Part shown: positions 26,329 to 34,788 of the stretch, one piece after another
Numbering within the stretch: position 1 is the stretch's first letter
Layout of the letters: each line of letters opens with the position of its first letter
The notes under the pieces: generated by a model
Databases searched by the model: none
The model's input: only the letters and a program-made list of their open reading frames with translations
Told to the model about the DNA's origin: nothing
Translations under genes and position numbers: made by a program
NCBI RefSeq assembly: GCF_000746845.1
Contig: NZ_KN050846.1
Coordinates: forward strand, 1,876,963 to 1,940,962
DNA: 64,000 nt
Direction: 5' to 3'
DNA from: Altibacter lentus
Lineage (GTDB): Bacteria; Bacteroidota; Bacteroidia; Flavobacteriales; Flavobacteriaceae

Positions 26329-28227
26329 ATGAGCGACGCTTTAAAACATGAATGTGGAATTGCACTGGTTCGACTCCTTAAGCCGTTAGAATACTATAAG
26401 GAAAAGTACGGAACGGCCTTCTATGGTGTCAACAAGATGTATTTGATGATGGAGAAGCAGCACAATCGCGGGCAGGATGGTGCCGGTTTTGCGAGCATCA
26501 AACTGGATGTAAATCCCGGAGAGCGATACATTAGCAGAGTACGTTCAAATGCGGCACAGCCCATTCAGGATATATTTGCCCAAATCAACGAGCGTATCAA
26601 TTTAGAGTTTAAAATGCATCCCGAATTCAAAGAAGATGTTGCAGCACAGAAAAAACACATTCCTTATATCGGAGAGCTTTTTTTAGGACACGTGCGTTAT
26701 GGAACCTTCGGAATTAACAGCGTTGAGAACGTTCATCCTTTTTTAAGACAGAACAATTGGATGCACCGGAATCTTATTATTGCCGGTAACTTCAACATGA
26801 CGAACACCACCGAACTTTTCGACAACCTCATCAAGTTAGGAATGCATCCCAAGGAAAAGGCAGATACGGTGACGGTCATGGAAAAAATAGGTCATTTCCT
26901 GGACGATGCAGTTCGGAAATTGTACAAAAAAGCAAAGGCGAAGGGAATGACCAAGATCGAGGCCTCTCCTTATATTGCTGAACATTTGAACCTTACAAAG
27001 ATTCTCCGGAAATCGGCTAAAAACTGGGATGGAGGTTATGCCATGGCCGGGTTATTGGGTCACGGTGATTCGTTCGTTTTACGCGATCCGGCCGGAATTC
27101 GACCCGCTTATTATTACAAGGACGATGAAGTGATCGTGGTGGCTTCAGAAAGACCCGCCATTCAAACCGTGTTCAACGTTCCATTCGAGTCTATTAATGA
27201 AATTGAACCCGGCAACGCACTTATCATAAAAAAGGACGGTAGTTTTTCTACTTCAGAAATATTAGCTCCTTTGGAGCGCAAATCCTGCTCCTTCGAGCGT
27301 ATTTATTTTTCCCGCGGAAGTGATGCAGAGATCTATCAAGAGCGGAAGGAACTAGGACGCCTCGTTATGCCTAAAGTATTGGAGGCCATTAATTACGATA
27401 CCGAAAACTCTGTGTTTTCCTTTATTCCGAATACAGCTGAAACATCATTCTACGGTATGTTGGATGCTGCACAGAACGAGCTGAACAAACAAAAGAATGA
27501 AGCTATCCTACGCGAGGAAGGTCATCTGTCTACCGCCCGTTTGGAACAGATTCAGGCCCATAAAATCCGTACCGAAAAGATCGCGATCAAGGATGTAAAG
27601 CTGCGTACTTTCATTACAGACGACAGTAGCAGGGACGATCTGGTGGCGCATGTGTATGATGTTACCTACGGCGTTGTGAAACCTACCGATAATTTGGTGA
27701 TCATTGACGATAGTATTGTTAGAGGGACTACCTTAAAGAAGAGTATTCTTAAGATGCTGGACCGCTTGAATCCGAAACAAATTGTTGTTGTGTCTTCGGC
27801 TCCCCAGATACGCTATCCGGATTGCTACGGTATTGATATGGCTCGTTTGGAGCATCTTGTCGCTTTTAATGCCGCACTCGAGCTACATAAGGATCGTGGT
27901 ACTTTTAAAATTGTAGAAGAGATTTACTACAAGTGCAAAGCACAACTGGAACTTCAGGACACCGAAGTGATCAATCACGTGAAAGAGCTCTACGCCCCGT
28001 TTAGTGATGAAGAGATATCGGACAAGATCGCTGAGATCATTAGCGATGCAACCATTAATGCAAAGGTGAAACTTATCTTCCAATCGGTAAGCGACCTTCA
28101 TGAGGCGTGTCCTAAAAACCTTGGAGATTGGTATTTTACGGGTGATTACCCTACTCCCGGCGGAAATCGGGTCGTCAATAAAGCTTACATTAATTTTTAT
28201 GAAGGGAACCCTGAGCGTGCCTATTAG
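26329..28227 (+). CDS. Long, divergent amidophosphoribosyltransferase (PurF-like)
   Basis: A 632-residue protein of the PurF type, an N-terminal glutamine amidotransferase fused to a phosphoribosyltransferase. Cys9 in HECGIAL would be the nucleophile after removal of an 8-residue leader. FLGHVRYGT, HRNLIIAGNFN and GGYAMAGLLGHGD belong to the glutaminase half. The PRPP site is NLVIIDDSIVRGTT. It is about 120 residues longer than usual PurF. The phosphoribosyltransferase segment that normally reads VPDSG...GYA is replaced by FIPNTAETSFYGMLDAAQ. It may be a paralogue with changed substrate. No canonical purF is in the window to compare. Confidence 0.85.
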   Translation: MSDALKHECGIALVRLLKPLEYYKEKYGTAFYGVNKMYLMMEKQHNRGQDGAGFASIKLDVNPGERYISRVRSNAAQPIQDIFAQINERINLEFKMHPEFKEDVAAQKKHIPYIGELFLGHVRYGTFGINSVENVHPFLRQNNWMHRNLIIAGNFNMTNTTELFDNLIKLGMHPKEKADTVTVMEKIGHFLDDAVRKLYKKAKAKGMTKIEASPYIAEHLNLTKILRKSAKNWDGGYAMAGLLGHGDSFVLRDPAGIRPAYYYKDDEVIVVASERPAIQTVFNVPFESINEIEPGNALIIKKDGSFSTSEILAPLERKSCSFERIYFSRGSDAEIYQERKELGRLVMPKVLEAINYDTENSVFSFIPNTAETSFYGMLDAAQNELNKQKNEAILREEGHLSTARLEQIQAHKIRTEKIAIKDVKLRTFITDDSSRDDLVAHVYDVTYGVVKPTDNLVIIDDSIVRGTTLKKSILKMLDRLNPKQIVVVSSAPQIRYPDCYGIDMARLEHLVAFNAALELHKDRGTFKIVEEIYYKCKAQLELQDTEVINHVKELYAPFSDEEISDKIAEIISDATINAKVKLIFQSVSDLHEACPKNLGDWYFTGDYPTPGGNRVVNKAYINFYEGNPERAY

Positions 28228-28329
28228 GCTAAAATTTGCAGAAAAACCTCACAAAAGTTGCCGTTAATCGAATATAAAAATCACTTTATCCAAAAGTAGG
28301 AAAAATCTGTATTTAGTAGTTTTATTTGT

Positions 28330-28430
28330 CCTATATTTGACCCATACCATAGCATAAGTAGGTTAAGTTCATGGTAAGATTTGGGGCAAAAAGGTAAACT
28401 TCGGTTTACCTTTTTATTTTTATCCAAATC
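28330..28430 (+). ncRNA. Putative small RNA, unit A (promoter, 5' stem, terminator)
   Basis: A TATATTTG -7 box (28332-28339) precedes a likely start near 28345. The predicted RNA of about 70 nt has a 5' stem TACCAT/ATGGTA, a single-stranded GATTTGGGGCAAAAA, and an intrinsic terminator GGTAAAC-TTCG-GTTTACC plus TTTTT (28393-28415) closed by a UUCG tetraloop. About 60 bases up to the terminator are nearly identical to unit B 845 bp downstream. GATTTGG also pairs with CCAAATC (28424-28430), making a longer inverted repeat. The -33 box is weak. It may also terminate the PurF-like transcript. The family is unrecognised; transcription is inferred. Confidence 0.5.
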
Positions 28431-28445
28431 GCAACGGGGTGGCGA

Positions 28446-28976
28446 GCTATCTCACGGTTCATATTAGAACTTTCTTGTCAGTGCGAGCCGGTTACAATTT
28501 CAATTACTTCGGGGTACCTTTCTCATACAACTAACCTTTATCTCACAACAGTTGCATTGCGCTATCCCACGGTTCATATTAGAACTTTCTTGTCAGTGCG
28601 AGCCGGTTACAATTTCAATTACTTCGGAGTACCTTTCTCATACAACTAACCTTTATCTCACAACAGTTGCATTGCGCTATCCCACGGTTCATATTAGAAC
28701 TTTCTTGTCAGTGCGAGCCGGTTACAATTTCAATTACTTCGGAGTAGCTTTCTCATACAACTAAACTTTATCTTACAACAGTTGCGTTGCGCTATCCCAC
28801 GGTTCATATTAGAACTTTCTTGTCAGTGCGAGCCGGTTACAATTTCAATTACTTCGGGGTACCTTTCTCATACAACTAAACTTTATCTTACAACAGTTGC
28901 ATTGCGCTACCCCACGGTTCATATTAGAACTTCTTTGTTAGTGCGAGCCGGTTACAATTTCAATTACTTCGGGGTA
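28446..28976. repeat. Tandem array, about 4.6 copies of a 115-bp unit
   Basis: The anchor CACGGTTCATATTAG starts at 28453, 28568, 28683, 28798 and 28913, exactly 115 bp apart. Copies differ at only a few positions, for example GGGGTA/GGAGTA near the CTTCGG, ACC/AGC, and CTAACC/CTAAAC. The fifth copy stops at CTTCGGGGTA. Each unit holds an inverted repeat GTTC-ATATTA-GAAC and a short CAAC-A-GTTG palindrome. Because 115 is not a multiple of 3, open frames across the array change frame from copy to copy, so coding is unlikely. No unique spacers are present, so it is not a CRISPR. It lies between the two small-RNA units. Confidence 0.93.
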
Positions 28977-29174
28977 TATATGCGCTATATTAGATATACC
29001 GGAAATACTTTTAAAAGCGATAGCACTATGACCGTTGATCACCAATCATTCATTAAAATGTATACGAAGCTGCCTATTATCCTAGCAACTTTATAGGACT
29101 TATCACACAAGAGGGTGCTGTTCAACGAAAATATTTGCTCTTAATCTAAAAGTTGAATTTGTCAATCAAATTAT
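28977..29174. other. Non-coding stretch between the 115-bp array and small-RNA unit B
   Basis: About 200 bp of AT-rich sequence follow the last partial repeat. A short frame continues from the repeat to 29096, but it has no plausible start of its own and no recognisable protein pattern. Nothing else is identified until the unit B promoter. Confidence 0.5.
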
Positions 29175-29186
29175 CCTATATATTTG
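29158..29186 (+). promoter_or_regulatory. Promoter of small-RNA unit B
   Basis: TTTG (29158-29161), 17 bases, then TATATTTG (29179-29186): a full match to the Bacteroidota -33/-7 promoter. The likely start is near 29193. Confidence 0.65.
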
Positions 29187-29277
29187 ACCCATACCATAGC
29201 ATAAGTAGGTTAAGTTCATGGTAGATTTGGGGCAAAAAAAGGTAAACACTTGTTTACCTTTTTTTATGCCCCAAATC
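29175..29277 (+). ncRNA. Putative small RNA, unit B (near-identical to unit A)
   Basis: A second copy of the unit at 28330. The 5' region from TTTGACCC to TTCATGGT is identical, with one base deleted afterwards. The terminator keeps its stem GGTAAAC/GTTTACC, but the loop is ACTT instead of TTCG and the A and T runs are longer (T7, 29259-29265). GATTTGGGGCA (29224-29234) pairs perfectly with TGCCCCAAATC (29267-29277), so the whole makes a 54-bp near-perfect inverted repeat. Unit B has the better promoter. Conservation of the stem and promoter, with change confined to loop and flanks, argues for a structured transcript. Confidence 0.55.
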
Positions 29278-29456
29278 CAGATAGTTATCGGGAGGGGTAA
29301 CGAGCCAATTCTTTTTTGTAATTTTTCATTATACTAAAAAGAATGGCGAGTTGTTTATAACCTCAAAACTGCTTGTGGGAAGCCTAAACTGATATCTCAA
29401 CCCTTTTTAATTTGGAACGTCTTCGTTTCTATTATTCTTTAAAGAATTAACGTAAT
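29278..29456. other. Non-coding stretch between unit B and the sodB terminator
   Basis: About 180 bp without a plausible gene. GGGGTAACGAGC at 29294-29305 echoes GGGGTGGCGAGC at 28436-28447 after unit A, so this motif seems to be part of the duplicated unit. A loose ATTCTTTTT/AAAAAGAAT inverted repeat follows near 29308-29343. Confidence 0.45.
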
Positions 29457-29490
29457 AAAAAAAGCCGCTTTCCTTTGGCAAAGCGGCTTT
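29457..29490 (-). terminator. Rho-independent terminator of sodB
   Basis: On the minus strand a stem AAAGCCGCTTT/AAAGCGGCTTT closes a short loop and is followed by seven T (complement of 29457-29463). It lies about 20 bp after the sodB stop. Confidence 0.88.
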
Positions 29491-29510
29491 ATATATATGG
29501 AGCGGGTGTT

Positions 29511-30119
29511 CTATTTATTCTTCTTGTATCGTGAACCCACTTCTTCCCAATTGATCAAGTTAAAGAAAGCTTCTACGTAATCTGGGCGTCTGTTCTGATA
29601 ATTTAAATAATAGGCATGCTCCCACACATCCAGTCCCAATATAGGTGTTCCTCCACATCCTATGCCGGGCATCAATGGGTTGTCTTGATTTGGAGTAGAA
29701 CATACTTCTACTTTCCCTCCTTTATGAACACACAACCAAGCCCATCCGGATCCGAATTGTGTCTTCGCTGCCGTTGCAAATTTTTCTTTGAAGTCCTCGA
29801 AACTTCCATAAGCGCTGTTAATGGCTGTTGCCAATTCTCCAGAGGGGCTTCCTCCTCCGTTAGGAGACATCACTTCCCAAAACAAACTGTGATTGTAATA
29901 GCCGCCGCCGTTATTCCGTACAGCCTTATTTTCCATGTCTAGGTTGATCAAAATATTTTCGATCGTCTTACCTTCCATGTCTGTTCCGTCAATGGCATCA
30001 TTTAACTTGTCAGTATAGCCTTGGTGGTGTTTCCCATGATGTATTTTCATGGTTTTTTCGTCTATATGTGGCTCAAGTGCATCATGAGCATATGGTAATT
30101 TTGGTAATTCGAAAGACAT
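29511..30119 (-). CDS. sodB: Superoxide dismutase, Fe/Mn type
   Basis: A 202-residue Fe/Mn superoxide dismutase. Metal ligands lie in [22 protein letters not shown] and [14 protein letters not shown]. It converts superoxide to hydrogen peroxide and oxygen in the cytoplasm. The ligand set does not decide Fe from Mn; the symbol sodB is a conventional guess. It is a single gene with its own -7 box (30159-30166) and terminator. Confidence 0.95.
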   Translation of the reverse strand: MSFELPKLPYAHDALEPHIDEKTMKIHHGKHHQGYTDKLNDAIDGTDMEGKTIENILINLDMENKAVRNNGGGYYNHSLFWEVMSPNGGGSPSGELATAINSAYGSFEDFKEKFATAAKTQFGSGWAWLCVHKGGKVEVCSTPNQDNPLMPGIGCGGTPILGLDVWEHAYYLNYQNRRPDYVEAFFNLINWEEVGSRYKKNK

Positions 30120-30158
30120 AATAGTTTCTTTTTTTGGTTCTTACTTAACTAACTACCT

Positions 30159-30166
30159 CAAAAGTA
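30159..30166 (-). promoter_or_regulatory. -7 box of the sodB promoter
   Basis: TACTTTTG on the minus strand, 40 bp before the ATG, matches TAnnTTTG. The -33 region is T-rich without a clear TTG. Confidence 0.55.
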
Positions 30167-30286
30167 CGGATTAAAAAAACGGAAAAGTGTTATAGATTTT
30201 ATAAGATTTTTATTTCAGTATAGATTCTATCGATAGCAGCATTCGTATCGACTGGCTTTTTAATATCTTCGTGGAAAAGACATCTA

Positions 30287-33200
30287 TTGCAAGACCATTC
30301 ATTCACTATTTACGATGCTTCTGCCGGAAGTGGTAAAACCTTTACTCTGGTCAAGGAGTATTTGAAAAAACTCCTTTTGTCGCAGAACGAAGGTTACTAT
30401 GCGCATTTGCTTGCCATTACCTTTACAAACAAGGCCGTGGCCGAAATGAAAGAACGCATCATTGATAATTTGATCGTTTTCGCCGCTTCGGAAGCGGTTA
30501 CTTCACCTTCTGCCATGTTATTGCAACTTGCGAATGAAACAGGCCTCAGTATCGTTGAACTAAACCGCCGCGCTTCGAACATCCTTACGCATCTCTTGCA
30601 CCACTACGCCGGTTTTAATGTGGTGACCATCGACCGTTTCAACCATCAGTTACTGCGAACGTTTGCTCGTGACCTGAAGCTTCCTCAAAATTTTGAAGTA
30701 AGTCTCGAGGTAGGACAACTTCTTTCCGAAGCTGTGGACCAGCTTATCACCAAGGCCGGAAAAGATGCGCTCATCACCCGTGTACTACTCGACTTCGCTT
30801 TAGAAAAAATAGACGATGACAAGTCCTGGGATATTGCGAAGGATATTGCCCTCGCTTCACAAGTTATTGTCAACGAAAATGATGCGCCTCATGTGGCAAA
30901 ACTTAAAGATAAGTCACTTACAGACTTTAATGAATTTAAAAAGCGATTGCTCGCCCAACAACACAAAGTGGAATCGGCTTTAGTGGAGACGGCTTCGGAA
31001 ATTTTACAGCTTATTGAAGAAAGCGGATTGCAATTTGATGATTTTAGCAGGTCTTATCTGCCTAAACATTTTCAGAAACTGGCAAATAGTGACACCTCGG
31101 TTTCATGGGGTACAAAATGGCAGGAAGAATTAGGGGAAAAGCCGTTATACCCCACAAGGGTCATAAAGGATTCGCCGGAAATTATTCCCGTGATAGAAGC
31201 TATTGCTCCAAAAATTATCGAATCATTTGAGCTCACAAAACAACAGGTACATACGTATCTGGCATTGAGCAATATCCTTCAAAACATCACCCCTTTATCG
31301 GTTATAAACTTGGTGAATCAAGAACTGGCCGCTATTAAAGAAGAGAGAGGCCTGCTTCTTATTTCTGAGTTCAATTCTTTAATTCATAATGAGATAAAAG
31401 ATCAGCCGGCTCCTTTTATCTATGAGCGTTTAGGAGAAAAGTACAGACACTTCTTTATTGATGAGTTTCAGGATACTTCTTCGATGCAATGGCAAAACCT
31501 AATTCCATTGATCGATAATGCCTTATCACAACAAAATTCTGAAGAAACACAGGGTACTTTAATGCTGGTGGGTGATGCAAAACAATCCATATACAGATGG
31601 CGGGGAGGCCTTCCCGAACAATTCATTGATCTGTATAATAATGAAAATCCGTTTGCCGGAGGTTTAAAAAATGTCCTGTCGTTGGATACCAACTACCGAA
31701 GCTGCTCCAATATTATAGCTTTTAATAATGCCTTCTTTAGTTTTATAGCTGAGTTTCTGGGAGAACCTTCCTATGCCGGATTATACCGCCAAGGGAATAA
31801 GCAAAAGTATACGCGTAAAGACGGCGGACTTATACAATTTGAATTTATTGAAGCCGAAAACAAAGAAGAAGAACACGAATTGTACGGTCGTAAGGTTTTT
31901 GAAACCATACAACAGGTGCTTGGCAACGGTTTTGCTAAAGAGGAGATCTGCGTTCTCACCCGCACCCGTAAAGAGGGTGTTGCCGTGGCTGCCTATTTAA
32001 TGGAACGGGATATTCCTGTGATCTCTTCGGAAACATTATTGCTGGCGACTTCCCCTGTTGTTCAATGTCTAGTGAATACGTTAACCATGCATCAGCATCC
32101 TGCCAATGAAGAGGCAAAGGTGGCTTTACTTAATTTCTTATACGGGCATTTTAAGATTTCTGAAGAAAAACACCGCTTTTTCAGGTCACTTCTAAAACTC
32201 GACACCTATTCGTTTGAGCAGAAACTCGCTACTTATGGGATCTTCTTCAGTTTTGAGGCGATCACTTCCTTATCCTTGTATGAATCCTGCGAATACATCA
32301 TCAAAAATTTTGAACTGGCAACCGAAGACAACGGCTATCTTTTTGGCTTTATGGACCTCATTTTTGAATTTCAGCAACAACCACAGGCCGGGAAAGCGTC
32401 TTTTTTATCGTTTTGGGACTCTAAAAAGGAAACTGCCGGACTGCCTGCAAGTAGCGGCGTACAGGCAGTTCAGGTCATGACCATTCACAAATCGAAAGGA
32501 CTGGAATTTCCGGTAGTGATTTTTCCCTATGCCGATGTTGATCTTTATGCAGAACAAAACGCAAAAGCGTGGTATCCATGGGAAGACCAACAGTTTGACG
32601 AGGTCTATATCAATTTCAAAAAAGAAGTTGCCTCCTACTCCAATGACGGAGCCGAGTTGTATGAAGAACGGCGGAACACGCTAGAGTTAGACAATATTAA
32701 TTTGCTTTACGTCACGCTTACCCGAGCCATAGAACAATTATACGTCTTCGCTACAGCTCCTTCGGCTATGAAAGAGGAAGGCCCTACAAAATTCAATCAA
32801 TTATTTGCTGCATTTCTGAAAGCGCATCATGGCTACAGTGACTCTTCTGCAATCGTGACCATTGGATCTCCAAAAAGATCCGTTGCCGCCACTATACCCC
32901 CTTCCGAAAAACCGGTAAAAGCATCCTACCCCGTTCATTTTCCCGAAGAGCATGACCTCGTTGTTGTTTCGCGTGATGCAAGCTTATGGGGTACCGATGC
33001 AGCTTCTGCACTCTTTTCAGGAAATTTATTACACGATACTATGGCACAGATCAAAACTCAAGAAGATGTTGCGATGGTGTTCGAGGAAATGAGACATCGG
33101 TCTGTCGTTCCATCAGCACAAATAGATCTTCTCCTAGAGCAGGTGACAGCCATTGTTGGTCATCCACAACTTGAGCATCTGTTTGCTGCCGGCAATGGAC

Positions 33201-33439
33201 GAGTGGTAACCGAAAGAGAGATCATTACTCAAACGGGTGAACTGGTGCGTCCGGACCGGTTGAACATATACTCAAATCAATCGGTAAGTCTTGTAGATTA
33301 CAAAACGGGTACACCTCTTGAATCGCACGAATATCAGTTGCTGAACTATGCTTCGGCTTTGGAAGCAATGCAATTTAAGGTTACTGAAAAGTTGCTGGTT
33401 TATGCTTCAGAAACAGAGATACTCGTAAATAAACTTTAA
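30287..33439 (+). CDS. AddA-like UvrD-family helicase/nuclease
   Basis: A 1050-residue SF1A helicase. Walker A is ASAGSGKT (11-18), Walker B FFIDEFQDTS, and later motifs include DAKQSIYRWRGG and VQVMTIHKSKGLEFPVV. The C-terminal RecB-type nuclease domain shows RPDRL (Asp990) and DYKTG (Asp1004, Lys1006). With the AddB-like protein at 36.3 kb it should process double-strand breaks for recombination. The start is a TTG; no in-frame ATG or GTG lies close upstream, and MQDHSFTIYDASAGSGKT is the natural N-terminus. The stop codon overlaps the -7 box of kbl. Confidence 0.9.
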   Translation: MQDHSFTIYDASAGSGKTFTLVKEYLKKLLLSQNEGYYAHLLAITFTNKAVAEMKERIIDNLIVFAASEAVTSPSAMLLQLANETGLSIVELNRRASNILTHLLHHYAGFNVVTIDRFNHQLLRTFARDLKLPQNFEVSLEVGQLLSEAVDQLITKAGKDALITRVLLDFALEKIDDDKSWDIAKDIALASQVIVNENDAPHVAKLKDKSLTDFNEFKKRLLAQQHKVESALVETASEILQLIEESGLQFDDFSRSYLPKHFQKLANSDTSVSWGTKWQEELGEKPLYPTRVIKDSPEIIPVIEAIAPKIIESFELTKQQVHTYLALSNILQNITPLSVINLVNQELAAIKEERGLLLISEFNSLIHNEIKDQPAPFIYERLGEKYRHFFIDEFQDTSSMQWQNLIPLIDNALSQQNSEETQGTLMLVGDAKQSIYRWRGGLPEQFIDLYNNENPFAGGLKNVLSLDTNYRSCSNIIAFNNAFFSFIAEFLGEPSYAGLYRQGNKQKYTRKDGGLIQFEFIEAENKEEEHELYGRKVFETIQQVLGNGFAKEEICVLTRTRKEGVAVAAYLMERDIPVISSETLLLATSPVVQCLVNTLTMHQHPANEEAKVALLNFLYGHFKISEEKHRFFRSLLKLDTYSFEQKLATYGIFFSFEAITSLSLYESCEYIIKNFELATEDNGYLFGFMDLIFEFQQQPQAGKASFLSFWDSKKETAGLPASSGVQAVQVMTIHKSKGLEFPVVIFPYADVDLYAEQNAKAWYPWEDQQFDEVYINFKKEVASYSNDGAELYEERRNTLELDNINLLYVTLTRAIEQLYVFATAPSAMKEEGPTKFNQLFAAFLKAHHGYSDSSAIVTIGSPKRSVAATIPPSEKPVKASYPVHFPEEHDLVVVSRDASLWGTDAASALFSGNLLHDTMAQIKTQEDVAMVFEEMRHRSVVPSAQIDLLLEQVTAIVGHPQLEHLFAAGNGRVVTEREIITQTGELVRPDRLNIYSNQSVSLVDYKTGTPLESHEYQLLNYASALEAMQFKVTEKLLVYASETEILVNKL

Positions 33440-33444
33440 CTTTG
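33437..33444 (+). promoter_or_regulatory. -7 box of the kbl promoter
   Basis: TAACTTTG overlaps the stop codon of the AddA-like gene and lies 23 bp before the kbl ATG. It matches TAnnTTTG; no clear -33 box is seen. Confidence 0.45.
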
Positions 33445-33466
33445 TACTACCAAAAAACAATGCATT

Positions 33467-34666
33467 ATGTACGGAAAAATCAAAGACCATTTAAATAAAG
33501 AATTACAAGAGATTAAAGACAACGGTCTTTATAAGAAGGAGCGTATTATCACTTCACCTCAAGATGCAGTAATTACAATTAGCACCGGCGAGGAAGTGAT
33601 CAATTTTTGTGCAAACAACTATTTGGGTCTATCGTCTCATAAAGACGTGATCCAGGCAGCGAAAGATACTCTGGATTCGCATGGTTTCGGGATGTCCTCT
33701 GTTCGTTTTATATGCGGGACACAAGACATCCATAAGGACTTGGAACAAAAGATCGCCGATTTTTATCAAACCGAAGATACCATTTTATACGCTGCTGCCT
33801 TTGATGCCAATGGTGGGGTTTTTGAACCGCTTCTAGGTCCCGAAGATGCGATCATATCAGATTCACTGAACCACGCATCTATTATAGATGGGGTGCGACT
33901 GTGTAAAGCCGCCCGATATCGATATGAGAATAACAATATGGAGGATTTAGAGCAACAATTGATCGATGCCAATAAAAAAGGAGCGCGGTTTAAGATTATT
34001 GTTACCGACGGTGTGTTCTCTATGGATGGCCTGGTAGCGCCTTTGGACAAGATCTGTGATCTTGCAGAAAAATACGATGCCATGGTGATGATCGATGAGT
34101 GTCATGCTGCAGGCTTTATTGGGGAAACCGGCAGGGGCACCCTTGAAGAAAAAGGTGTGATGGGCAGGATCGATATTATTACAGGAACTCTTGGAAAAGC
34201 CTTAGGAGGAGCTATGGGAGGTTATACAACGGGCAAAAAAGAGATTATTGAGATCCTAAGGCAACGTTCACGACCCTATTTATTCTCCAATTCTTTGGCT
34301 CCTGCAATTGTGGGTGCATCAATTAAGGTATTCGACATGCTGGCGAATGACACAAGCCTTAGGGACCAACTGGCAGAAAATACTGCTTACTTTAAAAAAG
34401 GCATGAAAGATGCCGGTTTTGATATCATAGACGGTGATTCGGCAATCGTTCCTGTAATGTTGTACGATGCACAACTTTCTCAAAATATGGCAGATATGCT
34501 TTTGCAGGAAGGAATCTATGTAATAGGCTTCTTCTATCCCGTGGTTCCCAAAGGAAAAGCACGTATACGCGTGCAACTTTCCGCAGCACATACAAAAGAA
34601 CACTTAGACAAGGCGATAAAGGCATTCAAAAAAGTGGGAAGAGAACTGGAAATAATTAAAGGCTAA
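33467..34666 (+). CDS. kbl: Glycine C-acetyltransferase (2-amino-3-ketobutyrate CoA ligase)
   Basis: A 399-residue PLP enzyme that splits 2-amino-3-ketobutyrate into glycine and acetyl-CoA, the second step of threonine catabolism. Lys244 in [13 protein letters not shown] binds PLP. Other family marks are [26 protein letters not shown] and [12 protein letters not shown]. No threonine dehydrogenase gene is in the window. It sits between the AddA-like gene and ompA. Confidence 0.95.
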   Translation: MYGKIKDHLNKELQEIKDNGLYKKERIITSPQDAVITISTGEEVINFCANNYLGLSSHKDVIQAAKDTLDSHGFGMSSVRFICGTQDIHKDLEQKIADFYQTEDTILYAAAFDANGGVFEPLLGPEDAIISDSLNHASIIDGVRLCKAARYRYENNNMEDLEQQLIDANKKGARFKIIVTDGVFSMDGLVAPLDKICDLAEKYDAMVMIDECHAAGFIGETGRGTLEEKGVMGRIDIITGTLGKALGGAMGGYTTGKKEIIEILRQRSRPYLFSNSLAPAIVGASIKVFDMLANDTSLRDQLAENTAYFKKGMKDAGFDIIDGDSAIVPVMLYDAQLSQNMADMLLQEGIYVIGFFYPVVPKGKARIRVQLSAAHTKEHLDKAIKAFKKVGRELEIIKG

Positions 34667-34678
34667 CGCCCTTTTTTT
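34658..34678 (+). terminator. Possible terminator overlapping the kbl stop
   Basis: AAAGGC-TAAC-GCCCTTT with one bulge is followed by a T run. The stop codon lies in the loop. The stem is short. Confidence 0.4.
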
Positions 34679-34723
34679 GCGCTCCTAAAGCATTGTATTT
34701 GTGAAAATTTTAATAGATTTGCT

Positions 34724-34754
34724 TTTGTTTATAAGTTTTAACAACTTACTTTTG
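34724..34754 (+). promoter_or_regulatory. Promoter of ompA
   Basis: TTTG (34724-34727), 19 bases, then TACTTTTG (34747-34754): the clearest Bacteroidota promoter in the window. The leader to the ATG would be about 29 nt. Confidence 0.75.
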
Positions 34755-34788
34755 CTCTAATTAACACTTAAAAATTAAACAATCGAAT

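Noticed and set aside
28446-28976. CRISPR array
   Set aside because: The repeated unit is 115 bp with no unique spacers between copies, and no cas gene is in the window.
28552-29096. Two open frames across the repeat array (28552-28764 and 28782-29096) that could be called as genes
   Set aside because: They read the same 115-bp DNA unit in different frames because 115 is not a multiple of 3, have no promoter-linked start of their own, and resemble no protein family. They are by-products of the repeat.
28330-29277. Retron or diversity-generating retroelement
   Set aside because: No reverse transcriptase gene is present within the window, and the two RNA units are too short and simple for a retron msr-msd.
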